Part shown: positions 1-8,329 of the stretch, one piece after another
Layout of the letters: each line of letters opens with the position of its first letter
Position numbering within the stretch: position 1 is the stretch's first letter
Assembly: GCA_016125495.1 (NCBI GenBank)
Contig: WGLQ01000017.1
Location: forward strand, 1 to 47,236
Length of the DNA stretch: 47,236 bases
Source: Hyphomicrobiales bacterium
Lineage (GTDB): Bacteria > Pseudomonadota > Alphaproteobacteria > Rhizobiales > RI-29
Direction: 5' to 3'
Notes under the pieces: model-generated
Told to the model about the DNA's origin: nothing
What the model saw: only the letters and a program-made list of their open reading frames with translations
The model's database searches: none
Position numbers and translations under genes: made by a program

Positions 1-340
1 CGGCGGCGCGCCCCCTGGCCTCCTTGGTGCACACACCCCCCACCGCCCGGGCCACCCCCCCCCCCCCCGCCCCCCCCCCCCCCCCCCTGCTCCCATCGAG
101 GACGATCCGGCAGGCCACGGCTGATGCATCGGCATCCCCCGTCGGGTCCAGAAGATGCGCCGCGACCTCATGCATATCGTTCCGCAGGTCCCGCGCGCTC
201 CGCGTGCAGCAGGTCTCGAGGGGCCAGTCGCGGAGAATCACGGCATCGGTTTCCGCGATAATGGGATCAATCGAGGCATGGTCAAGCTCGAGATCATTGG
301 CGAACACGATTCCCCGGCCCGCGCAGTCGACGTCCTGCAA
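1..340 (-). CDS. Partial hypothetical protein at window edge, possibly frameshifted
   Basis: An open frame on the minus strand reads with coding-like composition for about 85 residues (it contains FANDLELDHASIDPI and MHEVAAHLLDPTGDAD) before it runs into a glycine-only stretch encoded by the C-rich tract near the window start. No ATG fits. A TTG at 340 follows an in-frame TGA, and a GTG near 311 is an alternative. A second frame just upstream begins MAQLTAALIVAG and would join this one after a one-base shift near 340, so a frameshift or sequencing error is possible. I do not recognise the family. The C-terminus is off-window or corrupted by the homopolymer. Confidence 0.3.
   Translation of the reverse strand, partial: MQDVDCAGRGIVFANDLELDHASIDPIIAETDAVILRDWPLETCCTRSARDLRNDMHEVAAHLLDPTGDADASAVACRIVLDGSRGGGGGAGGGGVARAVGGVCTKEARGRAA
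54..87. repeat. Homopolymeric C tract (low complexity)
   Basis: Nearly uninterrupted run of C with a single G, within a wider C-rich stretch at the very start of the window. It is poly-G on the other strand. It reads as a low-quality or artefactual sequence end rather than a biological element, and it disrupts the minus-strand frame that crosses it. Confidence 0.8.
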
Positions 341-345
341 CGATC

Positions 346-865
346 AGGGCGGCCGTGAGTTGGGCCATGGCGCTTCGAACAAGTAGGATTATTCCCGTGT
401 CCCCCTCTTCCTCTGCGAATTTCCGGCAGCGGCCGCGTCGCAGCATGCACGAGAGAGGAGCGCTTCGAGTTGCGATGGATCAAGGCGCTTCATGAATGCG
501 AACGGCAGCATTCTGCCGAGAGACGCGAACGCCACCACAGGCAGGTCTCGAATGCCGGCAACCGGCGCCTCGAGTGTCCGTGCCCGGCACCACGGCGCGG
601 TCACCCGTGGACGTCGAGGGGACTTCGGAGGTCACACTCTCACTGGCACCGAGGCCTGCCATGGACTAGTGTTCTGCCCGGACAACTCGGAGATGGCAGG
701 TCACGAGCGCCATACCTGGAGCGGAGGAGGGGACCGCCCTCCGCTGCGGGCGCCGGGATAACCGCACGAATCATCGTGCGCGCGCCAAAGGCGATCGAAG
801 ACCGCGCCACACGCGCTCGCCGGTTGCCACTGTAGCCGAAACCGGGGAAAATCGAGGAGGAGCAC
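346..865. other. Non-coding or unassigned stretch
   Basis: About 520 bases in which open frames on both strands are short, lack good start contexts and show no recognisable family. The only functional element I can support is the strong Shine-Dalgarno (GAGGAGGAG) just before the DUF5765 gene at its right end. Confidence 0.5.
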
Positions 866-1603
866 ATGTGTTGGAGCGCCGCGACTTCGGTCGCCATGGT
901 CGGCATCGGCGCCGCGGCAACCGCAGTGACGATATCCCGGGGGATGCCGCGCGCAATCCCCGCCGCACTCGGTTATTTCACCGTGATGGAATTGCTCCAG
1001 TCACTCGCGTATCCGGTGGTCGGGCAGTGCGGCAATCCCGCGAACCAAACGATTACTTTCCTCTCGATGCTGCACATCGTCTTCCAGCCGTTCTTCATCA
1101 ACGCATTCGCCTTGGAACTCGTGCCCCAACGCGTGAGGAGCCAAATGCAGGTTGCGGTGTACCTTGCTTGTGCGGCGTCCGCTGCTGTCATGCTTCTCCA
1201 GCTCTATCCCTTCGCGTGGGCCGGCGTTTGCCAGCTTGGCACGTCCCTGTGCGGCAGCACCTTGTGCACTGTCCCGGGCGAATGGCATATCGCCTGGCAG
1301 ATCCCGTACAATGGCCTGCTGTTGCCCTTGGAAGATGCCATTGGAATCCACGCTGGCTTTCCCACGTACATGCTGACCGTATTCCTCCTGCCGCTCGCCT
1401 ACGGCGCGTGGCGCTTCGTTCTTTTCCACGCGGTGGCAGGGCCGCTTCTGGCAAACCTGCTGACGAGCAACCCCAACGAAATTCCCGCTGTTTGGTGCTT
1501 GTTCTCGATCGGCCTGCTCATCGTTTCGCTCAGCCCGATGGTGCGAAGCAAGGTCGAATGCCGGTCCTGGTATGGATTTGGCGGCACCGCGCAAACGAGT
1601 TGA
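866..1603 (+). CDS. DUF5765 family integral membrane protein
   Basis: A 245-residue protein beginning MCWSAATSVAMVGIGAA, the conserved N-terminal block I associate with the DUF5765 family. Six or so hydrophobic segments alternate with short polar loops, with no cleavable signal. Several cysteines lie in a loop around residues 126-140, possibly extracytoplasmic. Function is unknown in the family. The ATG is well supported by a GAGGAGGAG ribosome binding site seven bases upstream. The gene is alone on the plus strand and converges with the hydrolase gene of the catabolic module. Family assignment is from memory of the N-terminal signature; membrane location is clear from sequence. Confidence 0.75.
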   Translation: MCWSAATSVAMVGIGAAATAVTISRGMPRAIPAALGYFTVMELLQSLAYPVVGQCGNPANQTITFLSMLHIVFQPFFINAFALELVPQRVRSQMQVAVYLACAASAAVMLLQLYPFAWAGVCQLGTSLCGSTLCTVPGEWHIAWQIPYNGLLLPLEDAIGIHAGFPTYMLTVFLLPLAYGAWRFVLFHAVAGPLLANLLTSNPNEIPAVWCLFSIGLLIVSLSPMVRSKVECRSWYGFGGTAQTS

Positions 1604-1888
1604 ATCGCTGGCCAGAGATCGAACACCAGCAGCCCGGCATCGCGCTCGCGGATCGCCCGCCTTGCTCGACGCGGGGCGATCGTCGGATTCATCGTTCGAA
1701 CTCCACCAGATTCCTGACCGATGGGCGCGGGAGAGAATCGAACCATACCGATCGATTCGTTTTTTCCTGTTCGACGACACTTAGCTCGAACTCACCATTC
1801 CGGCGTGGAACACCCCTGCCATGGCGGAACCGCGATGTGAAATGTCCAAACCGGCGATCGATACGACGATCATACCACCAAACGAATC

Positions 1889-2716
1889 CTAACGTGTCAG
1901 ATGTCGTTCGAGTTCAGTATTGAACCGGTCAGCCTCTTCAACGTGAACGAGATGTCCCGTTTCCGGTATCCGGAGCACATGAGTATTCGGCATGGTTGCC
2001 GAGAGGAATTCATTGGTCGGTGCGATGCGATAATGATCCTCCTCTCCGAACGCCAGCAACGTCGGCGTTTCGACGCTCGCCAGCTCGGGCGCCATATCGA
2101 ACAGCGACTTCCGGTTCCAGTGCACCGTTCGCAAGGTTCGAATGGCGCCGTCGACGGACTGACCACCAAGGTTCGCGAGATATTCACGCCACGCAGCAGG
2201 AGCTTTCTGATTCACTCGCTGGTAGGCGGCATCATTCGCAAACCACTCGACAGCACCGAGGCTTCCTCGGCTTTCCATCAACCCGATTTCTCGAGTGATG
2301 TCATTGCGGTACCTCGCACGCTCCGCTTCGTCGCGCGGACCGGAACTGCAACCAACCAACGTCAGAGTTCTTAGGCGCCGCCAATTTTCCATGGCATAGG
2401 TTATCGAGGTAAAACTGCCCATTGAGCAGCCGACCAGATGAACGGCATCCAGATCGAACGCTTCAATGACATCCGTCAGATCGTTGGTCGACGAAACCTG
2501 ACCGTAGGCTTCGGCCGGGTCCGGGACGTCGGATGGCAGAAAGCCGCGGGCGCAATAGCGGATGCACCTGTACCGATCGCTGAATCGAGCGACCTGACGA
2601 TCCCACGTTCGCCAATCGCCGCCGAATTCATGCGCGAAGACGATGGCGGGCGCATCCCTCGGGCCCTGGTCGCTGACGAACAGTCGCACCCCATCCCTTA
2701 CCTCGATGCGGTCCAT
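1889..2716 (-). CDS. Alpha/beta hydrolase
   Basis: 275-residue alpha/beta-hydrolase fold enzyme, probably cytoplasmic. The visible machinery is an oxyanion strand AHEFGG (residues 29-33), nucleophile elbow GCSMG with Ser98, acid Asp227 in FGEEDHY and His255 in ETGHLVHVEE, so the triad is complete. Length is normal for the single-domain family (haloperoxidase/3-oxoadipate enol-lactonase-like). The ATG follows GGAGTGG at good spacing. It is the last gene of a minus-strand trio, 65 bases after the enoyl-CoA hydratase homologue, so it probably acts on an ester, lactone or thioester intermediate of the same pathway. The substrate cannot be deduced; a C-C hydrolase role is an alternative. Confidence 0.85.
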   Translation of the reverse strand: MDRIEVRDGVRLFVSDQGPRDAPAIVFAHEFGGDWRTWDRQVARFSDRYRCIRYCARGFLPSDVPDPAEAYGQVSSTNDLTDVIEAFDLDAVHLVGCSMGSFTSITYAMENWRRLRTLTLVGCSSGPRDEAERARYRNDITREIGLMESRGSLGAVEWFANDAAYQRVNQKAPAAWREYLANLGGQSVDGAIRTLRTVHWNRKSLFDMAPELASVETPTLLAFGEEDHYRIAPTNEFLSATMPNTHVLRIPETGHLVHVEEADRFNTELERHLTR

Positions 2717-2781
2717 GGAAGTTCCACTCCGTTTTCCTGGAACGAACGCGGCGGCCAGAGGTCGCCCGCGAAATCAGCTCG

Positions 2782-3588
2782 TCATTTGCCTTCGAATTTC
2801 GGTCGACGCTTGGCGGCGAACGCCGCCCGGCCCTCCTTGTAATCCTCGCTCGCGAAACAGGCGTCCGCCATGCGCTCCATCAGAACCGTATCCGGGTTGC
2901 CCGTCGGTTTGGTGAGTTCACGGATCGTTGCCTTCAGCGCCCTGATCGTGAGCGGCGCGTTTTCGGCAATCTGTTCACAATACTGCGCGGTGACGTCGCT
3001 CAATTCGTCCCTTGCCACCACCCGGTTCACCAATCCCATGGCATGCGCTTCGCGCGCATCGTAGCGGCGGGCCGTCATGAAGATTTCGCTGGTGCGCGCC
3101 GGGCCGACCGCTTGTAGGAATTGCGCAATGCCCGGATAGCGGTAGGCAAGTCCGATGCGAGCGGCCGGAACGGCAAAAACCGCATCCTCGGCGGCAAGCC
3201 GAATGTCACAGCACAACATGATCGCCATGCCCCCTCCGAGACAGTAGCCGCGGACGCTGGCGATCATCGGCTTGTCGATGCTCGCCAGCGCCGCGAGCGA
3301 CCCATCGGCGATGTGATTGTAATGCTGGATCGCTGCCATCTCCGATCTCCGTGCATCGAATTCGGAGATGTCGGAACCGGAGACGAATGCAGCCGACCCC
3401 GCGCCGGAGACGACTATGACCCTGATCCGCTCGTCGCCATGGAGCACCCGGGCCGCCTCTCCAAGGTTCGTCCAGCCATCGAGCGTGACCGCGTTGTGCT
3501 TTGCTGGATTGTCGAAAACCAGATGCGCGACATGGCCCTGCCTTTCGACCCGCAGGGTCTTGTCGTCACTTTCCAACAGAAGGGTCAT
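2782..3588 (-). CDS. Enoyl-CoA hydratase/isomerase family protein
   Basis: 268-residue crotonase-fold protein that would act on a CoA thioester. It shows the family GSDISEF segment (residues 71-77, AGADI-like) and the oxyanion-hole segment GYCLGGGMAIM (115-124). The region that usually carries the catalytic glutamates reads PAARIGLAYRYPG (141-153), without the usual PEIGLG/PGAGGTQ pattern, so it may not be a simple hydratase. The start is the ATG at 3588, which shares one base with the stop of the upstream CoA-transferase (TAATG), so the two are translationally coupled. The same frame stays open upstream, but that part overlaps the CoA-transferase. The exact reaction is unknown. Confidence 0.85.
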   Translation of the reverse strand: MTLLLESDDKTLRVERQGHVAHLVFDNPAKHNAVTLDGWTNLGEAARVLHGDERIRVIVVSGAGSAAFVSGSDISEFDARRSEMAAIQHYNHIADGSLAALASIDKPMIASVRGYCLGGGMAIMLCCDIRLAAEDAVFAVPAARIGLAYRYPGIAQFLQAVGPARTSEIFMTARRYDAREAHAMGLVNRVVARDELSDVTAQYCEQIAENAPLTIRALKATIRELTKPTGNPDTVLMERMADACFASEDYKEGRAAFAAKRRPKFEGK

Positions 3589-4793
3589 TACAGAACGCCT
3601 TCGGATCTGAACTTGGCGATCTCCGCGCTGGTGTAACCCAGCTCGGTGAGGACGAGGTCGGTGTGTTCTCCTCGCGCCGGGGCAGCGCTGCGCAGCACGT
3701 CCGTCCAGCCGGTCATCTGGAAGCCGGGCTTCAGGAGATGGACCGCGCTGCCATCGGGCCTCGGGACCGACCCATGAAGATCGAGATGTCGCACCTGGGG
3801 GTCGACGAAGACCTCTTCCACCGTATGGATGGGTCCGGCCGGAACTCCCGCAGCGTTGAGCAACTCGGTCCATTCGGCGCGGGTTCTCCTGGCGATCTCG
3901 CCGCCGATGATGGCGTTCAGCTCATCGCGGTTGCGATAGCGCAGCGCTTCGGATGAAAACTCCGGTCGCTCCCCCAGTTCCGGCATTCCGATCGCACGAC
4001 TGAACCGTGCGAACATGGCGCCACCGGAGCCGCCGATGTTGATCGGACCGTCGCTCGCTTCATAGACGCCGGTCGGAATGCTCGTGGGATGATTATTGCC
4101 CGCTTGACGCGCCAGTTCACCGCTGTTGAGCCAGTGCACCGCCCGCAGATCCAGCATCGCGATCTGGGCCTGGAGCAACGACGTCTGCACCCACCGCCCT
4201 TCGCCGCTCTCACCTCGCGCCACCAGCGCGACCAGGATCGACATCGCGCCGAAGAGACCCGCGCAAAGATCGGCCATCGGCACGCCCACCCGCATCGGAC
4301 CGCGACCGGGTTCGCCGGTGATCGACATGATGCCGCCCAAGCCTTGCGCGACCTGATCGACCCCCGGGCGATCGACGTAGGGACCGTCCTGGCCGAAGCC
4401 GGAGATACTTGCGTAGACAATCCGGGGATTGATTTTCCTCAAGGTATCGTAGTCGATCGCCAATCGATGCTTGACGCTCGGGCGGTAATTCTCGACGACC
4501 ACATCCGCCGTTTTCACGAGGCGGTAGAACACCTCACGTCCGGCCGGCGACTTCAGGTTCAGCGTTATGCTGCGCTTGTTTCGATGGAGGTTCTGGAAGT
4601 CTGGCGCCTCACGCGGTCCGCCGATCGGTTCGGCGTCGTCGATCGCCGCCGGTGCCTCGACAGCGATCGCATCGGCTCCCCAGTCGGAAAGCTGCTTGAC
4701 CGCCGTTGGGCCCGCGCGCACGCGGGTCAGGTCGAGAACACGTATCCGCGCCAAGGGTGGAACCTGCTGACGCGCCCCTTCGTGCGAGGTCAT
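3588..4793 (-). CDS. CaiB/BaiF (class III) CoA-transferase
   Basis: 401-residue class III CoA-transferase, which moves CoA between carboxylic acids through an aspartyl-CoA anhydride. Family marks include the N-terminal RVLDLTRVRAGP block, NLHRNKRSITLNL (residues 68-80), SGFGQDGPY (131-139) and the presumed catalytic Asp175 in VPMADLCAGLFG. Length is typical. The ATG at 4793 is preferred over an earlier in-frame ATG because it is preceded by GGGAGGAG. It is the first gene of the minus-strand operon (transferase, crotonase, hydrolase), divergent from the GntR regulator. It probably activates the pathway acid at the expense of an acyl-CoA such as succinyl-CoA; donor and acceptor are not determinable here. 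Confidence 0.9.
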   Translation of the reverse strand: MTSHEGARQQVPPLARIRVLDLTRVRAGPTAVKQLSDWGADAIAVEAPAAIDDAEPIGGPREAPDFQNLHRNKRSITLNLKSPAGREVFYRLVKTADVVVENYRPSVKHRLAIDYDTLRKINPRIVYASISGFGQDGPYVDRPGVDQVAQGLGGIMSITGEPGRGPMRVGVPMADLCAGLFGAMSILVALVARGESGEGRWVQTSLLQAQIAMLDLRAVHWLNSGELARQAGNNHPTSIPTGVYEASDGPINIGGSGGAMFARFSRAIGMPELGERPEFSSEALRYRNRDELNAIIGGEIARRTRAEWTELLNAAGVPAGPIHTVEEVFVDPQVRHLDLHGSVPRPDGSAVHLLKPGFQMTGWTDVLRSAAPARGEHTDLVLTELGYTSAEIAKFRSEGVL

Positions 4794-5314
4794 CTCGGAT
4801 CGCTCCTCCCTGTTGGGGTTGCCTGGCAGCATCGGCATTCCGTGGTTGTTCCGACCATCTCCGTTCGATTGGCGCAGGATCGGTCACCGCAGCATCGGGG
4901 TCGTCCAGAATGTCACTGTGAGAATGTCACCGGTCGCTCGATCCTCGCACAGCCGGGGCATGGCTTCCAGGGGCGTTTATCGACACGTGACCTTAGCTTC
5001 GTGGCCGACAGGCAGAATGAACGCCCGCACGCCGGGCACCACGAGCGCGAACACGGAGAGGATATCGACAACTCGGGTTGAACTCGGGTTGAAGAGGCAT
5101 CCTTTGCCAAGGCACACCCGAACGGTCGCACCGGCCACCGCCACGCCTACGGCACCTCGCCCTGGGACGCGAGCGGCGCCCGCGCTGGCAAGGATCCATG
5201 CCTGCTCACCAAATGGGCAGTGGAGGAGCAATCGGCACCAAGGGAAAGCGTGATGGACTTCCGCGCTGGAAGAGCCCAGATTATCGAGACCCGAAATCAA
5301 ACTGCGGTTGGCAG
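4794..5314. promoter_or_regulatory. Divergent intergenic control region with short direct repeats
   Basis: About 520 bases between the minus-strand CoA-transferase operon and the plus-strand GntR gene, so promoters for both should lie here. Two short direct repeats are visible: AGAATGTCAC at 4907-4916 and 4921-4930 (14-base period), and AACTCGGGTTG twice in tandem at 5070-5091. Open frames on either strand show no recognisable protein. No canonical -35/-10 pair stood out. The repeats are possible regulator sites, unproven. Confidence 0.35.
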
Positions 5315-6040
5315 ATGGCGAGACTGGATGAGGACGCCTCCATCGCTCGGGATGGGGGCTCGAGTGACGATCGGACCCTTCGGCCACAGGCGCAGAGGAT
5401 CGTGCGAAACGCCATCATCGACGGACAGTTCAATGCGGGTCAGAAGCTGATCGAGCGCGAGCTCTGTGAACTCACGGGCTCCAGCCGATCCGTGTTGCGG
5501 GAGGCACTGGCCAACCTGGAAGCCTGCGGGCTCATCGAGCGCGAATCCTACTGCGGCTTCAGGGTCGCGGTGTTGAGTGCTCGAAAGGTGACGGAGATTT
5601 TCGAATTGCGCCTCTGCCTGGAGACGCAGGCCGCGGAATTGTTCGCCGAGCGCGCGAGCGACGACGAGATGGCCGAACTCGGCGATGCCTTCCGAGAGAT
5701 CGAGCGATGCGCCGCCGATTTCGAGCTCAGGCGGATGCGCACGGCCAAGGAGCGCTACTACGACGTCCTCTTCACCGGGTGTCGAAACGAGGAGATCGGC
5801 CAAGCCCTGGCCAATGTGATCGACCGGATCAGCTACCTGCGAAGCCGGCTGCTGTCGAACGCGGAGCGGCGCGCCGCCTCGGTCGAGGACATCCGGCGCT
5901 TGACGCTCGCACTGATCGATCGCGATCCGCTCGCCGTGCGGGCCGCCAGTCGGGCCCATCTGGAAGCGGCGCGCGAAGCCGTGCTGAAGCTCATGATGCA
6001 GCAGCCGGTGGCGACGCGCGGCCCCCGGCGCGCCGCCTGA
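5315..6040 (+). CDS. GntR-family transcriptional regulator (FCD/FadR subfamily)
   Basis: 241-residue DNA-binding regulator. An N-terminal winged helix-turn-helix spans roughly residues 22-88, with the recognition region ELCELTGSSRSVLREAL and wing GLIERESYCGF. A helical FCD effector domain follows (about 95-225), with EIFELRLCLETQAAEL. Such proteins sense organic acids or acyl-CoAs and usually control adjacent catabolic operons. Here it lies between the CoA-transferase operon (divergent) and the thiamine-diphosphate enzyme (same strand), so local control of both is likely. The start is uncertain: the chosen ATG fits the domain boundary, but its ribosome site is weak, and an in-frame ATG at 5198 would add 39 low-complexity residues. 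Confidence 0.88.
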   Translation: MARLDEDASIARDGGSSDDRTLRPQAQRIVRNAIIDGQFNAGQKLIERELCELTGSSRSVLREALANLEACGLIERESYCGFRVAVLSARKVTEIFELRLCLETQAAELFAERASDDEMAELGDAFREIERCAADFELRRMRTAKERYYDVLFTGCRNEEIGQALANVIDRISYLRSRLLSNAERRAASVEDIRRLTLALIDRDPLAVRAASRAHLEAAREAVLKLMMQQPVATRGPRRAA

Positions 6041-6393
6041 CGAACGGGCGAGCGGACCGCCTCGATCACGGCAGGATCCTCCGGGTCGATGCCGATTTCG
6101 GCGAAACCGTCGTCGCGATCGCGGACCGTGTGGTGCGGCCGGCCACCGATCGACGCGTCGGGCGCGCTGATGTTTTCATCCTCGGCGGGCGCATCGCGAA
6201 GGTTGGAACAGACACGGCATTCTCCGAGATGACATCGACCGTTCAAAAATTGTATGCAAAAATTGCGGTATCAGGCGCGCCAGCTAGGCGTCTCATTGAC
6301 ACCATGTCGATCAGATGCTCCATTTCGCATACGATTTGGCAATGTGCACCGCCCCCGCCGTGAGATCGCGGCCGTAGGGGACCGTGAGGGACG
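6041..6393 (+). promoter_or_regulatory. Upstream region of the TPP enzyme gene
   Basis: About 350 bases between the regulator and the thiamine-diphosphate enzyme gene. The left part is GC-rich and featureless. The right part (about 6235-6345) is distinctly AT-richer and holds the operator-like palindrome described separately. No further gene is supported. Confidence 0.4.
6249..6260 (+). promoter_or_regulatory. Candidate GntR/FCD operator
   Basis: The sequence ATTGTATGCAAA contains an imperfect palindrome TTGTATGCAA (8 of 10 positions symmetric). It resembles the TTGTATACAA-type sites bound by many FCD-subfamily GntR regulators. It lies in an AT-rich patch about 135 bases before the TPP enzyme start and downstream of the GntR gene, which suits a local repressor site. 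Functional assignment is inference. Confidence 0.4.
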
Positions 6394-8094
6394 ATGGCGA
6401 AGGTGTATGGCGGAGCGGCCGTTGTCGATGCGCTGCGCAAGGCGCGCGTGAGCCACGTGTTCGGCCTGCTCGGCTCGACCACCATGGAGGTCTACGACGC
6501 GCTCTATCACGTGCAGGACGAGATCGCGTACGTCGGCGTCCGGCACGAGGCCTTCGGTGTGCACATGGCCGACGGGTTCGGGCGTGCGAGCAATACTCCG
6601 GGCGTATTCCTCGCCGGCCAGGCCGGCCCCGGCGCGGTCAACATGGTCCCGGGTCTCATTCAAGCCAAGCTCGCCTATTCTCCGGTTGTCGCCATCACCG
6701 GCCTCGTCACCTCGGCCCACTACCACCGCGACACCATGCAGGAGGTCGACCAGCACAGCCTGTTCGCCCCAGTCGTCAAGAAGAACATCACCGTCATCCA
6801 TCCGGATCGGGTCGGCCCGGCGATCACCGAAGCGCTCGAGATCGCCAATTCCGGCCGGCGCGGTCCGGTCGTCGTGAACATCCCCCGCGATCTCTACGCC
6901 GCCGAGGTGCCTTCGGACCCGCGCGCACCCGACTACGAGGCAGGCTCGATCGTGGGCTCGCTCAATCCACGCGCCGTTGCAAGAGCCGCGGAACTGCTGC
7001 GGAGCGCCCGCTCACCGGTCATCCTCGCCGGCGCCGGCGTGAAATGGGGGCGTGGTGCCGATGCCGTCGTGCGGCTCTCGAACCAGTTGCGCCTGCCTGT
7101 CGTTGCCTCGGCTGGCAATCCCGACGTCGTTCCGGGCGACCATCCCTATTTCGGCGGCCAGGTCGGCCCGCGCGGCAACGAGGTGGCAAGCGCCGCCACG
7201 CGCAATGCCGACGTCATCCTGGCGCTCGGCACCCGGCTCTCGTTCAACACGACGTTCTTTTCCTTCAACGATATCAACCGGGACGCCCGCATCGTCCAGG
7301 TCGATGTCGAGCCGTCCGCGCTCGGACGCCACTTCCCGATCGAGATCGGCATGGTCGCTGATGCCGGCACGGTTGCAACCGCGTTGTCCGAGGCGCTGAG
7401 CGAATGGGGACCCGGGGATGTTCCCTGGCAGGCGCACGCCGACCGGTTCTGCGCAGACGTCGACGCACTCTGGCGGGTCCGCGACGAGGCGGGCGCGAAC
7501 ACCGCGACGCCGCTGCATCCCGACCGTGTCTTCAGGGAGTTGCGTCAATCCGCGCCCCGCGAGGCTCTGTTCACGCTCGATGCGGGCACGCTCTGCCTGC
7601 AGATCACGGACAAGCTCAGATACCTCGGCGCCCCCCCGAGCCTGATGACGACACTCGACTACGGGCTGATCGGCTTTTCCTTCCCATGCGGCCTCGGCGC
7701 CAAATGCGCGCAACCCGAGCGGCCGGTGATCTCGCTGCACGGCGATGGCGGCTTCTGCATGACGATGGTCGAACTCGCCACGGCCATGCAGCACGGGATC
7801 AACACCGTCACCGTCGTCATGGACAACGGCTGCTGGGGAGCGGAAAAGGCCTATCAGCGCGAGTTCTACCAGGGCCGCTACATCGGCTGCGACACGATCA
7901 ATCCGCGCTACGACGAGTTCGCGCGCCTCTACGGCGCCAAGGGCTACTTCTGCGAAGAGCCCGGCAGCGTCGCGGACGCCGTCGCCGAGGCCCTCAAGGC
8001 CGATTGTCCGGCGATCATCCACGTCAAGGTCGATCCCGACGTCATGACGCTGTTCCGACGGGATTCCTTCGCGCACCGTCCGCAGCGCCAGTAG
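6394..8094 (+). CDS. Thiamine pyrophosphate-dependent enzyme, Xsc-like
   Basis: 566-residue three-domain ThDP enzyme of the acetolactate synthase superfamily. The N-terminal PYR domain holds the activating glutamate Glu52 (VRHEAFGVHMADGFGRA), a central domain follows, and the C-terminal PP domain has the GDG...N cofactor motif (GDGG at 450-453, Asn478). The segment CWGAEKAYQREFY (480-492) recalls the WGAEK block of sulfoacetaldehyde acetyltransferase rather than AHAS or oxalyl-CoA decarboxylase. The ATG follows GTGAGGGACG. The gene ends at an intrinsic terminator. Next to a CoA-transferase, crotonase and hydrolase, it probably cleaves a C-C bond in a 2-keto acid or aldehyde; the substrate is unknown. 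Confidence 0.85.
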   Translation: MAKVYGGAAVVDALRKARVSHVFGLLGSTTMEVYDALYHVQDEIAYVGVRHEAFGVHMADGFGRASNTPGVFLAGQAGPGAVNMVPGLIQAKLAYSPVVAITGLVTSAHYHRDTMQEVDQHSLFAPVVKKNITVIHPDRVGPAITEALEIANSGRRGPVVVNIPRDLYAAEVPSDPRAPDYEAGSIVGSLNPRAVARAAELLRSARSPVILAGAGVKWGRGADAVVRLSNQLRLPVVASAGNPDVVPGDHPYFGGQVGPRGNEVASAATRNADVILALGTRLSFNTTFFSFNDINRDARIVQVDVEPSALGRHFPIEIGMVADAGTVATALSEALSEWGPGDVPWQAHADRFCADVDALWRVRDEAGANTATPLHPDRVFRELRQSAPREALFTLDAGTLCLQITDKLRYLGAPPSLMTTLDYGLIGFSFPCGLGAKCAQPERPVISLHGDGGFCMTMVELATAMQHGINTVTVVMDNGCWGAEKAYQREFYQGRYIGCDTINPRYDEFARLYGAKGYFCEEPGSVADAVAEALKADCPAIIHVKVDPDVMTLFRRDSFAHRPQRQ

Positions 8095-8150
8095 GACCCC
8101 ACCTTGTCGACCACCGGGATCGTCCGGACGCGACCTGACAGCCTCGCGTG

Positions 8151-8187
8151 ATCCTGGAGCGGTTCTGCGCCGGTTCAGGATTTTTTT
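8151..8187 (+). terminator. Rho-independent terminator after the TPP enzyme gene
   Basis: Outer arms ATCCTG and CAGGAT, with an inner CGG/CCG extension, form a stem around a short loop, and seven T residues follow immediately. It lies about 57 bases after the stop codon and isolates the catabolic module from the convergent lipid-transport operon. Confidence 0.8.
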
Positions 8188-8329
8188 GCAGGGCACCGGG
8201 CTGATCACGCCCGCCAAGGCGACTGAAAGCCCCTTTGGGACACCTCCCGCGAGGGAACCGATCCGAATCCTGCCTCGAGGCCGTGACCTCGTTGGAAGAC
8301 CACGGCCGGACGGCATGAATCTCCTCCCT

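Noticed and set aside
4977-5387. Minus-strand 136-codon frame with a hydrophobic stretch upstream of the GntR gene
   Set aside because: It overlaps the GntR start, has no ribosome site, and no family could be recognised; probably chance.
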